From Pirellulales bacterium (GTDB taxonomy: Bacteria; Planctomycetota; Planctomycetia; Pirellulales; S012-138), in contig JALCBR010000027.1 of NCBI GenBank assembly GCA_028066245.1, forward strand, positions 1 to 48,836: DNA of 48,836 nt, given 5' to 3'. The position numbers and the translations under genes are program-made. Below the pieces are notes generated by a model that saw nothing but the letters and a program-made list of their open reading frames with translations, ran no database searches and was not told where the DNA came from. Below are positions 34,739 to 43,401 of this stretch, piece by piece. Each line of letters opens with the position of its first letter. The first letter of the stretch is position 1.

Positions 34739-35518
34739 TCAGCGAGAGCCCCGTCTTGACGAGCTAACTGGAGTGATCGACCCAGGTAAAACTGTGGATA
34801 CTGGACGAGACGTCGAAGCCGGAAGAACAGTCGGCCTGTCAAAATCGCCTTGGTTTTGATTGCCGTATGTCTGCAAGGGCAACAAGCCGTCTTGGGGAGT
34901 CGGTAAGGTATCGTTCGGAGAAGAACCGGTGCCGCGAGTGTCCGGCGGCAATACTTCCAGGTCGCCGTATTTTTCTTCGATTCTCAGATAAATATCCTGC
35001 ATGAATTGAGCGTCATAGGGGTGGCGTACGTCGCCGGGTGGATGATGGAATGTCACCTCCCGTTGATGCTCGACAATGTGGAACCAGTTGTACGGGCGGA
35101 AATAGTAGTAATTTTTGGGTTCCGCGATGTACGGGATATGCATTGGCATGTCGCCAGGGGTGCGAAACAGGAACAGACATCTGCGGAAAAATGGACATTC
35201 GCGTCGTCCGCATTTTCCCCCACAGTCGGCACAGCACCCGCCATGCGCTTCAATGGGACCGGCGTGCGTCTCTGTGCCTTCCAGGTAATACGCGGCCGAC
35301 GGCAGAGGCGCCTCTTGTGACCACGTGGTGATTGGGGCTGCCTGAGACCAAGGCGTGCTCGTCGCAACGCCCTGCCCAATCGCTGCTGGAACTTCCCCAA
35401 TCTGGGCCGTCACGGGGGCAGGGATGCCAAGAGCACTCGTTTGTTTGCGGAGCGGAGCGGAGTGATCGTCTCCCCCGGTCATGAGCAAGCCCATCATAAG
35501 CGCGACACTGACATGCAT
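34739..35518 (-). CDS. Exported protein of unknown function
   Basis: The 259-residue product starts MHVSVALMMGLLMTGGDDHSA, a short, weak export signal. A Pro/Ala/Thr-rich stretch is followed by a compact Cys-bearing segment (GGCCADCGGKCGRRECPFFRRC, about 95-116) that could bind metal. The most structured part is FRPYNWFHIVEHQREVTFHHPPGDVRHPYDAQFMQDIYLRIEEKY (about 145-190), rich in His, Arg and aromatics. The tail is disordered. AGGA lies about 7 nt before ATG 35518; the longer frame to 35782 has no ribosome binding site and only spurious sequence. No family is recognised. It is divergent from the Tad secretin, and could belong to the Tad region, but nothing shows this. Confidence 0.78.
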   Translation of the reverse strand: MHVSVALMMGLLMTGGDDHSAPLRKQTSALGIPAPVTAQIGEVPAAIGQGVATSTPWSQAAPITTWSQEAPLPSAAYYLEGTETHAGPIEAHGGCCADCGGKCGRRECPFFRRCLFLFRTPGDMPMHIPYIAEPKNYYYFRPYNWFHIVEHQREVTFHHPPGDVRHPYDAQFMQDIYLRIEEKYGDLEVLPPDTRGTGSSPNDTLPTPQDGLLPLQTYGNQNQGDFDRPTVLPASTSRPVSTVLPGSITPVSSSRRGSR

Positions 35519-35910
35519 AACAGATTCCTTGATAGCGTGTGGTGCGCGCCGTTGCGCATAGGACCAATGGGCGCGGAGCGCCGTCTCCTTGCTTGTTTCG
35601 ACGTGAGCCGCGAGCGCACAACATGAAAATCCAGCGCATCCCCGTCCGCGCGCTGCGCTGCGCGTTAAACGATGCCGGTTGTAGCAATCGGTCAAGCGCG
35701 GCAGTTTCGGAATAAGCTCTACAAGCTTCATGCTAGCTTCATTTGGGGGAAATCCGAGAATCGGTGTGAACGTTGCAGGCATGCAAACCCGAAGCTAAAG
35801 AAGGTAGGACGTGGTACCTACCGGGAAGACAGTTCGCACTCCCCTTATTGAGAGCGAGCTGAAGCAACGGTGGAAACTTGCTGATTGGATACTGACGTAG
35901 GATGAGACCT
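35519..35910. other. Divergent intergenic region before the Tad secretin
   Basis: This 392-bp stretch holds the promoter of the plus arm of the Tad locus and that of the exported protein on the minus strand. A small hairpin GGTAGG-N8-CCTACC lies at 35803-35822. No gene or RNA is recognised. Confidence 0.4.
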
Positions 35911-37584
35911 ATGACCGCAGCTCGCGCCGGCAAGGCATCTTGCAAGATTACCAATCTTTGCCGAGCACTCGCGCCAGCGATTGCGTTTGGTGTCTTGGTT
36001 GCCGCGAGCAGCTTGGCTCGGGGGCAGGTCCGCGATCTCCCGATCCCCGATCCGGATCAGAGGTTGAATAATCCGCCGCCAAGCGTCCGTCAGCGGATGG
36101 ACAACCTTGTCCTCCCGGATGTCCCGTACGACGCCATTATCCGCCTGGGACAGCGAAGGACGAAGCTCTTTCGCACCAAGCAACCCGTCGGTCGCATCGC
36201 GATTACGGATCCCAACATTGTTGAAGTGATCCAATACGGCCCCACAGAGTTCGAGTTCGTGGGCAACACCAGTGGGGAAACCAGTTTGACGATGTGGTTT
36301 GCCGGCGTGGATGGCCAGCAGACAATCTTGCGGTTTGTCGTGAAAGTCGAAGCTGACTCTCAAGAGCAAGAACAAGCGGAGATTGAGTACGCCAGGCTTG
36401 AAGCGCGGCTTAACGAGCTGTTTCCCAACAGTCGGATTCAACTAATCCCCGTGCTGGACAAGCTCATTGTTCGCGGTCAGGCGCGAGATGCCGAAGAGGC
36501 TGACCAGATCATCTCAATCTTGACCGGTCAGCAAGTCAATCAAACCGGTACGCCATTCGTCGGCGCTGTGGGGGCACTTGGTGGAGGGGCTGGTCCCAAC
36601 CGTGGTGCAGTCGCTGCTATTCCGGGAGTTGACCTTCCCACGGAGGATGTGATCAGCTTGCTGGAAGTTCCCGGAGAACACCAAGTCATGCTGAAAGTCC
36701 GGATCGCAGAGATCAAGCGATCCGCTCTGCGAGACTTCGGTTTTGACTTCAGTATCGCCGAAGACAATTTCTCCATTGGGCCGGTCCTGAGTGGAGCTGG
36801 CAACTTGACGGCGATTCTTGACGGCGGCGACGTGACGCTGTTCTTGCGTGCCTTTGCTTCCAACAACATGGGAAAAATCTTGGCGGAACCAACGCTGGTT
36901 GCCTTGAGCGGGCGAACGGCGACTTTCCTGGCCGGAGGTGAGTTCCCCGTGCCCACGGCCGTCGGAATCGGCGGTATCGGTGCCGCGTCCACAGCGTTTC
37001 GCGGATTTGGAACGCAGTTGGCGTTTACGCCCACCGTCTTGGATAAGGACCGTATTCGATTACAGGTGACGCCCTCGTTCTCGAATGTGAACGCCAATAA
37101 CTCAGTCGGCGGAATCTTCGGTCTCGATACACGAGCCGTGGCGACGACGGTTGATCTTCGCGAAGGCCAATGGCTAGCCATCGCTGGTTTGATCCAGGAT
37201 CAACAGTCCGGCCAAAACACTCGCATTCCTTATGCGGGAACCATTCCTTTGATTGGAACGCTGTTCCGCAATCAGCAGACGCAACGGGATGAAACGGAAC
37301 TGGTGGTGCTCGTCAGTCCGGAACTCGTCCATCCCCTGGATGCTAAGCAAGTGCCGTTGTTGCTACCCGGCATGGATGTTACTGAGCCAACCAACGAAGA
37401 GCTCTATTGGCATGGACAAATCGAGGGAGACCCCAACGTCCATCACCGCAGTACGGTTTGGCATAACTACCACCACCGCATGCAGCATGCCCAGCGGGAT
37501 GCGTTGAGGATGGCCAAACAACAAGCTCGGTTTGAACGGAATCAATCGTATTACATCAACGGCCCGCATGGATTTTCCAAGTAG
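35911..37584 (+). CDS. cpaC: Tad pilus outer-membrane secretin (CpaC/RcpA)
   Basis: This 557-residue protein has an export signal (NLCRALAPAIAFGVLVAASSLARG) and an N-terminal pilus-secretin domain (IRLGQRRTKLFRTKQPVGRIAITDPNIVEV). A BON-like middle part follows (ARLNELFPNSRIQLIPVLDKLIVRGQARDAEEADQIISIL). The secretin domain closes the protein: EVPGEHQVMLKVRIAEIKRSALRDFGFDF, LAEPTLVALSGRTATFLAGGEFPVP, VTPSFSN and IPYAGTIPLIGTLF, ending in ETELVVLVSPELVHPLD. The product forms the outer-membrane ring through which Flp pili or the exported cargo pass. A His/Tyr-rich tail of about 70 residues follows the usual end. AGGA lies 8 nt before ATG 35911; ATG 35902 is the alternative. Confidence 0.94.
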   Translation: MTAARAGKASCKITNLCRALAPAIAFGVLVAASSLARGQVRDLPIPDPDQRLNNPPPSVRQRMDNLVLPDVPYDAIIRLGQRRTKLFRTKQPVGRIAITDPNIVEVIQYGPTEFEFVGNTSGETSLTMWFAGVDGQQTILRFVVKVEADSQEQEQAEIEYARLEARLNELFPNSRIQLIPVLDKLIVRGQARDAEEADQIISILTGQQVNQTGTPFVGAVGALGGGAGPNRGAVAAIPGVDLPTEDVISLLEVPGEHQVMLKVRIAEIKRSALRDFGFDFSIAEDNFSIGPVLSGAGNLTAILDGGDVTLFLRAFASNNMGKILAEPTLVALSGRTATFLAGGEFPVPTAVGIGGIGAASTAFRGFGTQLAFTPTVLDKDRIRLQVTPSFSNVNANNSVGGIFGLDTRAVATTVDLREGQWLAIAGLIQDQQSGQNTRIPYAGTIPLIGTLFRNQQTQRDETELVVLVSPELVHPLDAKQVPLLLPGMDVTEPTNEELYWHGQIEGDPNVHHRSTVWHNYHHRMQHAQRDALRMAKQQARFERNQSYYINGPHGFSK

Positions 37585-37680
37585 GTTTGTTGCGCCCGCG
37601 CCCGCCTGAAGTGGACTGCAACCTCGGCTGGCTCGCACCGGCCATTCAGCAGATAGATTCGCAGGAAGGATCCTCGACCT

Positions 37681-38337
37681 ATGAACCGCGACGTTCGCAA
37701 GCAAATGATGGGGAGCGTTTTGGCTGCCGCGTTGGCCGCGGGAGGGTGCCAGGCACGGCGTCAGGCGGATATGTACTACCAACCGCCAACTCCTCCGCAG
37801 ATGCTGGGGTATCAAACGGATACCATCAACCAGCGGCAGGAAGAAAATGCCGAGGCGTCCAAGTACGTCATCTATCAGCACGAGTTTCAACCCAACGAGT
37901 ACGACGAAGTCACCAGTCGGGAAGTGGGTGGGCTTCGTTTGAACGAAGCTGGCGAAGACCACTTGATGCAGATCGCCCTGATGTTGCGGAAGGGCTCGCC
38001 GTATCCGGTTGTGATTGAACGCAGCAACACAAGTATCAAAGCCGACACGGAATTTCGCTATCCCGTGCACTACAATCCCGAACTGGATCTCGCTCGGCGG
38101 GAAGTCGTCGTCGCCGCGCTCAAGCGGATGGGCATCGAAGATGCCGAGTATCGAGTCGTCGTGGCTGATGACTTCGCCGCGCCCCTTACCGATTTGGAGG
38201 CAAGTAGTGCCTATCGACAAGGCATTCAAGGCGGCCTGAATGCAGGTGGTTTGGGAGCAGGTGGGTTCGGAGGCGGATTCGGCGGTGGCCTCGGTGGCGG
38301 TTTTGGAGGAGGAGGGTTGGGCGGCGGGTTCTTCTAA
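37681..38337 (+). CDS. Lipoprotein in CpaD/RcpB position with glycine-rich tail
   Basis: The 218-residue protein has a signal (MNRDVRKQMMGSVLAAALAAGGC) with the Cys at 23 as likely lipid anchor. The folded part (about 60-180) contains LRLNEAGEDHLMQIALMLRKG, PVVIERSNTSIKADTEFRYPVHYNPELDLARREVVVAALKRMGI and YRVVVADDF, a beta-alpha pattern like the CpaD/OmpA-type peptidoglycan-associated domains. The last 35 residues are almost pure Gly with Leu and Phe (GGGFGGGLGGGFGGGG). It sits between secretin and TadD genes (96 bp after the secretin), where CpaD or RcpB is usual, so a role in the outer-membrane complex is inferred. A GGAAGGATCC-type sequence precedes the ATG. Confidence 0.8.
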   Translation: MNRDVRKQMMGSVLAAALAAGGCQARRQADMYYQPPTPPQMLGYQTDTINQRQEENAEASKYVIYQHEFQPNEYDEVTSREVGGLRLNEAGEDHLMQIALMLRKGSPYPVVIERSNTSIKADTEFRYPVHYNPELDLARREVVVAALKRMGIEDAEYRVVVADDFAAPLTDLEASSAYRQGIQGGLNAGGLGAGGFGGGFGGGLGGGFGGGGLGGGFF

Positions 38338-38451
38338 GAAGAATCGCAGGCTTAGCTTGAATTTCATAGCAGTTCACGGCATCTCGCCGAGATTAAGCGC
38401 GGCGCTTCACAAGACAGAGTTTGACCGGACTTGCCAAGGATGGGTGCAAAA

Positions 38452-40302
38452 ATGAGACGGCCAAAAAGGTGGGCATTGTGCGTGGCACTGCACGTTGGCG
38501 CCTGCGGATTGGTGGGCTGTAACACAGCTCCGTCGCTTCCCGCGGTCGGTTCCCAAGCATCCGCACAGTCTCACCAATCGGTGGAGCAGTTGATGGCCGC
38601 CGCAAGATTCATGGAGAATCAGGGCGTTCAACACAACGACCTCCAGAAGTTGGAGCTCGCCCGGCAAGGCTATCTGACCGTGCTGGCACGGAAACCCAAT
38701 AACCAATTCGCCCATCATCGTCTCGCAATCATGGCTGCTCGTGGTGGCCAGTACGATACGGCCGAGATCCACTTCAACAAAGCTGCGGCAACTGGGACTG
38801 CTAGTTCCGAACTCCTGGCCGATATGGGCTACAACTACTACCTCCAGCATCGCCTAGAAGAGGCCGAGCAGTCGCTCCGCAACGCCATCGACAAGGACCC
38901 TCGCAACGAAACCGCCGTCAACAACCTGGGACTCGTGCTTGGTGAAATGGGAAAACCGGCCGAAGCGCTCGCCCAGTTTGAGCGTGTTGTCGGAACGGCC
39001 GAAGCGCACGCAAACCTGGCCAAGGTCTTTACGCACATGGGGCAGATGGAAGAGGCAAAGCAACAGTACAACTTGGCTTTGTCCATTAGCCCAAACATGC
39101 GGAGTGCAGCTGAAGCGCTCGTTCAATTGGATGACGCGACATCCGCGCGAGCGCGAGCGATGAGTCACTCGCGCGAGCAGCTAGCCTCGCGCCGGCGTCC
39201 ATCACGACGCCGTGGTTCCAGAGATGAAAGGTCCGTTGCGCGACATTTCGACATCCTGCCAGACTTTGACAAACTGCCGGGCTTTGAGGGACGCTCTGAA
39301 CACACCTCAGAGATCCGTCCAGTCAGCAATCAACGTTCCGTGCCCATGATGGAGTCCTTTGACGCAGGACAGTCGCCACTTCCTGCAGATGAGATGGCGC
39401 CGCCCACAGGCATGCCATCTCCGGCGAGTGGCATCCAATCGTCCAACGCGTTTGATCCGGAACTCTCCTATCTATCTCGCCAGGCTGTATCGCCTCGCGC
39501 GGTTGTCGAAGACATTCCTGACGTCCAACCTGCGTACCCCGCAGCCTCTACGAGTGTGCAAGCGAACGAAAGCGCTTCTATGACGATGGCCGAGATGGCA
39601 GCCAAGCTGGGACAGCTTGAGGCAGACTCTCAGCAAGAAATCGCAGTTGAGCCCGTTCGATCTCAGCCAACCCAACGTGTGGTGTCATCCGCAGATCGTT
39701 TGCAGGCTAAGTTGCTAAGCCAACAGCAGCCGATCTTTTCAGAGCCGCCACTTCCTGGCACTGCGACCGAATTCACAGAGTTTGAGCAACCTGCTCACGT
39801 CAAAACTGAATCAGTTACAGTGACGCCAGCACGGTCGCTCTTTGAGCACACTCCTGAGAAACACCGTGAGCATGTGACGCCACAGGTTACGCAAGTGGTG
39901 CCGCAGCAGATCACGAACCCTTTCTTTGCAGAAGAGAAAGTCTCGCAGCCTGAACAGTCTTTCGCGTCATCGATCATCGATGACAAAGTTTCAGGCGATG
40001 TTGCAGTTTCGAGTGCCGACACGGCCCAGGTGGCAAAAGATGATGGTCAAGAAACTCAGCCGCTAACTGATTCTCACGATCGAGAGTCAGAGTCGTCGAC
40101 GTTCCAATTCGCATCGTCAAGTGTGACGGATGACTTGCCCGTCGGTGAACCGAACCTGCGTCCGATTTCAATGCCCCCTCAGCCTGCGGCAGCTGTGACT
40201 TCGCAACCGGTCTCGCGGGGTGGCTCTCCGTTTGACTTCCGCATTCCCGAGGGTGTTGAAGCACGCAGCTTGCAAAAGCTGCTGGACGACGAAGACTATT
40301 AG
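38452..40302 (+). CDS. tadD: TadD-like TPR lipoprotein
   Basis: This 616-residue protein has a lipoprotein signal (MRRPKRWALCVALHVGACGLVGC, Cys at 23) and about five TPR units between 45 and 235 (YDTAEIHFNKAAATGTASSEL, LEEAEQSLRNAIDKDPRNETA, PAEALAQFERVVGTAEAH, MEEAKQQYNLALSISPNMRS). TadD proteins of this kind assist assembly of the Tad secretin complex. The remaining 380 residues are disordered, rich in Ser, Gln, Pro and Glu, and end in FRIPEGVEARSLQKLLDDEDY. That long tail is unusual for TadD. The frame is open from a TTG at 38431; ATG 38440 is another possible start. The locus position and TPR content support the name, though TPR is generic. Confidence 0.85.
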   Translation: MRRPKRWALCVALHVGACGLVGCNTAPSLPAVGSQASAQSHQSVEQLMAAARFMENQGVQHNDLQKLELARQGYLTVLARKPNNQFAHHRLAIMAARGGQYDTAEIHFNKAAATGTASSELLADMGYNYYLQHRLEEAEQSLRNAIDKDPRNETAVNNLGLVLGEMGKPAEALAQFERVVGTAEAHANLAKVFTHMGQMEEAKQQYNLALSISPNMRSAAEALVQLDDATSARARAMSHSREQLASRRRPSRRRGSRDERSVARHFDILPDFDKLPGFEGRSEHTSEIRPVSNQRSVPMMESFDAGQSPLPADEMAPPTGMPSPASGIQSSNAFDPELSYLSRQAVSPRAVVEDIPDVQPAYPAASTSVQANESASMTMAEMAAKLGQLEADSQQEIAVEPVRSQPTQRVVSSADRLQAKLLSQQQPIFSEPPLPGTATEFTEFEQPAHVKTESVTVTPARSLFEHTPEKHREHVTPQVTQVVPQQITNPFFAEEKVSQPEQSFASSIIDDKVSGDVAVSSADTAQVAKDDGQETQPLTDSHDRESESSTFQFASSSVTDDLPVGEPNLRPISMPPQPAAAVTSQPVSRGGSPFDFRIPEGVEARSLQKLLDDEDY

Positions 40303-40336
40303 TCACGGCGTGTTGACATAATGATACAAACCAGCT

Positions 40337-41104
40337 TCAAGCCGAGGCACTTGCTGCCTCGGCTTGGTTTGTTTGTTGGCCGTCCTGTGCAACTCCAGCC
40401 TTCCAGGCGTAGACAACGTCGTGGCGTGGGCTCCAAGGCGTTAGTCGAACGTTTTGAAAGCCTGTTGACTCCAGCAGTGCCCGCAACTGACCGGCGCGCT
40501 GCTTGCGAGAGAAGTACATCCAAGCAAGCCATCCACGAGGTTTGGTCATCAAGAAGAGCCCGCCAGGTTTTAAGGTCCTCAAGACTTCCGTCATCAAAGG
40601 AGCCGGTCGAGGAATGAATTCACTGGCTTCCAACATAACGACCGCGTCAAACGCGGCTTCTTCTTTAGCTGTCCAGCCAATCAAGTTTGCTTCCGCGCTA
40701 CTGACGCGCTCGCTCTTCTCTGTCGGTAATTTCTTCAACGATGCCCGAAACTTGGCGAGCATGCCGGGCGAAAGATCAAGCGCGTGAATCCGTCCTTGAA
40801 ACCACGCCTCGCTCAACAACAGAAATGTCGTTCTGCCAGTGCCGCAGGCGAGATCAAGGACTCGCGCTTCGGTGCTGTCGTCTAAAGCTTTTCGCAATGG
40901 CTCCAGAAAGACTCGAGACGTCAGTTCCTTAGACTGGTACTCTTTCCGCTTCCACTTCTTATTGTAGTTTCGTGACATGCCGTTATAGACACGGCGAATG
41001 GACCCGGCGCCAAAGTAGCTGAACTCTGTGAACAGTAGCCACGGGATGACAATCGCCGCCGCGGCGGCAATGATCCACGGCGTCCAGGAAGCAGCCAAGA
41101 GCAT
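40337..41104 (-). CDS. Membrane-anchored class I SAM-dependent methyltransferase
   Basis: The 255-residue protein begins with a transmembrane helix (MLLAASWTPWIIAAAAAIVIPWLL, 1-24) and then has the class I methyltransferase core: motif I VLDLACGTGRT (82-92), a following HALDLSPGML and a late VLRTLKPGGLFLM. The catalytic domain is cytoplasmic and tethered to the membrane. The substrate is unknown; membrane lipids, quinones or a pilus component are all possible. It lies between the convergent tad arms, downstream of TadC on the same strand by 51 bp. The C-terminal AEAASASA is encoded by the tadD terminator stem. A TTG at 41110 is an alternative start. Confidence 0.9.
   Translation of the reverse strand: MLLAASWTPWIIAAAAAIVIPWLLFTEFSYFGAGSIRRVYNGMSRNYNKKWKRKEYQSKELTSRVFLEPLRKALDDSTEARVLDLACGTGRTTFLLLSEAWFQGRIHALDLSPGMLAKFRASLKKLPTEKSERVSSAEANLIGWTAKEEAAFDAVVMLEASEFIPRPAPLMTEVLRTLKPGGLFLMTKPRGWLAWMYFSRKQRAGQLRALLESTGFQNVRLTPWSPRHDVVYAWKAGVAQDGQQTNQAEAASASA
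40338..40366 (+). terminator. Terminator of tadD, also inside the antisense methyltransferase gene
   Basis: CAAGCCGAGGCA (40338-40349) and TGCCTCGGCTTG (40355-40366) form a perfect 12-bp stem with loop CTTGC, followed by GTTTGTTTGTT on the plus strand, 35 bp after tadD. The stem encodes the last residues of the convergent methyltransferase. Confidence 0.85.
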
Positions 41105-41155
41105 AGTCAAACGTCGGTTAGATTCGTGGCGGGCGCTTGCCGTCTCGGCATTGCC

Positions 41156-42298
41156 TTAGCGTATGACGCGCGCCCCGCGTGATGTGCCTAATCCCTGTTG
41201 GTCGCTAGGGCCAAAGACTCGGTCCAAACGAGAAGGAGCGCGGTTACCTGATGAAAAACCTCTCCGATTAACACTCCGTCCATTGAATCCGCGGGTGTCG
41301 GGGGGAGTTTGCCCGGCGCGCGCCATCGCTTCCGTCAAGTCAAGGTTTGCATTGTCGATCGATTGGTTGAGAGTCTCGACCGAAAGAGCTCCGCCGGGCT
41401 GAAGCTCGCGCTCAAGTGCGGCGCTCAGCGTCATCAGCGGGGGGGCCCAAAGCATCAACAGCATGGCGGGAACAAGCAGTAGGGCGAACGGCATGATCAG
41501 CTTGACGTTGGTCTTGCTAGCTCGCTCATCCGCGCGTTGCCGGACAGATCGCCGCATACTGTCTGCATGTTCGCGAATCGTTGTTTCGACATTCGTTCCG
41601 AGTTTTTCAGAATCGGACACCAAAGCGGATAAGGAACGGATTTCCGCCGAATCGGTTCGGTCACCGAAATTGCGGAAGGCTTGTTGGATCGTCCCTAAGC
41701 GTGATTGCTCGTTGACGATGGCCAGTTCCAAGGCAAGTTCCGGATGCGCCGGGCGAATTTCGCGGGCGACATGATCCAAGGATTGGCGGAGCGTCAAGCC
41801 GCCGGCGATCGACATCGTCATCATGTCGAGACCATCGGGCAGACCGTTTTCCAGCCGCATCACGCGACGATTGCCTTCGCTGGCCAGCGTGAATCTGGGA
41901 ACAGCGTAGGCCAAAGCGGCGAGTAATGCACCCGAGCCAGTGATCCAATAAACCAATGGCGTCTTGTCAACGCCGATCGACAGCACGGCTGCCCCGGTGG
42001 CAAGCAACAGCATCAATGCCACAAACACACGACCGCCCTGGAAATCAGCATAGGCAGTCCTTGTGTACCGCCCAGCGCGGCGCAAGTCACGCTCGACCTG
42101 CGACATTTCCTTGGACGACTGCTTGATCTGCGCAGCGAACGCCTTCGTCAAGTCACCCAAGGGAGGTTCGTCATTGAAGTCTTGCTCCGCCGCGAGACGG
42201 ACTGCGACGGGGTCTGTTCTGAGAACGAACGACCTAACGAACATGAAGGCCGCGATGAGCAACAAAGCGAATGCGCAGATGACGGCAATTTCCAACAT
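41156..42298 (-). CDS. tadC: TadC inner-membrane platform protein
   Basis: This 380-residue protein has a type II secretion F-domain (about 145-290; LENGLPDGLDMMTMSIAGGLTLRQSLDHVAREI, LSALVSDSEKLGTNVETTIREHADSMR) with membrane helices at about 3-25, 90-110, 112-132 and 272-295 (FALLLVPAMLLMLWAPPLMT). With TadB it forms the inner-membrane platform that couples the TadA motor to pilus assembly. ATG 42298 (MLEIAVICAF) is chosen because a hydrophobic start is expected; the frame extends to 42322. The C-terminal 80 residues are a Gly/Arg/Asn-rich hydrophilic tail (GFNGRSVNRRGFSSGNRAPSR). It follows tadB by 57 bp. Confidence 0.93.
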   Translation of the reverse strand: MLEIAVICAFALLLIAAFMFVRSFVLRTDPVAVRLAAEQDFNDEPPLGDLTKAFAAQIKQSSKEMSQVERDLRRAGRYTRTAYADFQGGRVFVALMLLLATGAAVLSIGVDKTPLVYWITGSGALLAALAYAVPRFTLASEGNRRVMRLENGLPDGLDMMTMSIAGGLTLRQSLDHVAREIRPAHPELALELAIVNEQSRLGTIQQAFRNFGDRTDSAEIRSLSALVSDSEKLGTNVETTIREHADSMRRSVRQRADERASKTNVKLIMPFALLLVPAMLLMLWAPPLMTLSAALERELQPGGALSVETLNQSIDNANLDLTEAMARAGQTPPDTRGFNGRSVNRRGFSSGNRAPSRLDRVFGPSDQQGLGTSRGARVIR

Positions 42299-42355
42299 GG
42301 CTGACGATCCCGACCGAAGCAAAAACTCGATACAAAGAAGACAACGGAAGAGGAA

Positions 42356-43315
42356 TCAATAATCCGTACGCAATAAACTGAAGATCCACGCTACGCCCAT
42401 GAGCATCAAAGCAATGGCCCCCAGTAGGACAAACCATCCAGTCATCGAAGCGAAGAAAGCTTCCCCAAACTCTGGCTGGACAAACAAGATGAATCCGAGG
42501 TAGAGCGGCAAACAAAGAATGACCAAGACGGCCCCGTATCTGGCACCGGCCGTGTTGGCGCGGAACTGAGAACGGTACGACTGGCGATCTCGAATCACAG
42601 CCGCAATTCGTTCCAGCGTCACGGCAAGATTACCACCACTCCGTCTTTGCACGGTCAATGCGGCAGCCAAGATGCGCAACTCCATGATGCCCAACCTTCG
42701 GGCCATCGCTTGCATAGCCGCGGCCAGGGACAATCCCATTTCCATCTGGCTTGCTGCCCGGCCAAACTCCCGCCCCAACGGATCCGGGGTTGATTCTCCC
42801 ACCAACTTGATGGCCTGATCAACGCTCTCTCCTGCGCGGACTGCGCGGGCGAGTAATTCAATTGCCGGCGGCAACATTTTGTAGAGTTCGCGACGATACG
42901 CAGCTTGCTTGGCGATGAGATACAGCACAACCAGGACCATAGCCAACAGGGCCAAGGCGACTGCCGGCAGAATGCTCTCCCACCAGACATAGACTGCACC
43001 GCCGACGGTTACTCCTGCCAGCAGGATCAGCAGGAAAGCCGCTGAAGTGGTAATTCCCAACCCAGACTCACGAACCATCAAATAGAAGCGACGGTCAAGC
43101 GCGCTACCACCTGTCCAAGTGGCTTCGACACCTTCCTCTTGAATCTGCTTCTTGATTGCGCGTAGCGTCTTCTCGTCACCAATCCGCTCTTGGACGTCGG
43201 GGTTCTTGGCGCGGCGCAAGTCACGAAGCACCATCGCCAGGACGACTAAGAGCACGAAACCCGCTGCACCGGCAATGATAGAAATGGTGACCGGATTGAG
43301 TTCGAGAAGACCCAC
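42356..43315 (-). CDS. tadB: TadB inner-membrane platform protein
   Basis: The 319-residue protein has an N-terminal helix (TISIIAGAAGFVLLVVLAMVL, about 10-30), two helices near 92-110 and 113-135, the F-domain (ELYKMLPPAIELLARAVRAGESVDQAIKLV, RRLGIMELRILAAALTVQRRSGGNLAVTLERIAAVIRDR) and C-terminal helices (YGAVLVILCLPLYLGFILF, WFVLLGAIALMLMGVAWIF). It partners TadC. It lies between tadA (86 bp upstream) and tadC on the same strand. The organisation is standard for Tad loci. Confidence 0.95.
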   Translation of the reverse strand: MGLLELNPVTISIIAGAAGFVLLVVLAMVLRDLRRAKNPDVQERIGDEKTLRAIKKQIQEEGVEATWTGGSALDRRFYLMVRESGLGITTSAAFLLILLAGVTVGGAVYVWWESILPAVALALLAMVLVVLYLIAKQAAYRRELYKMLPPAIELLARAVRAGESVDQAIKLVGESTPDPLGREFGRAASQMEMGLSLAAAMQAMARRLGIMELRILAAALTVQRRSGGNLAVTLERIAAVIRDRQSYRSQFRANTAGARYGAVLVILCLPLYLGFILFVQPEFGEAFFASMTGWFVLLGAIALMLMGVAWIFSLLRTDY

Positions 43316-43401
43316 GGATCATCTCCCGTTGAGGAATGCAGTGCTTGTCAATGTTTCGATCAACATCTGGATGAAGCGATTCTTCATCCCGATGACTTGG
43401 C

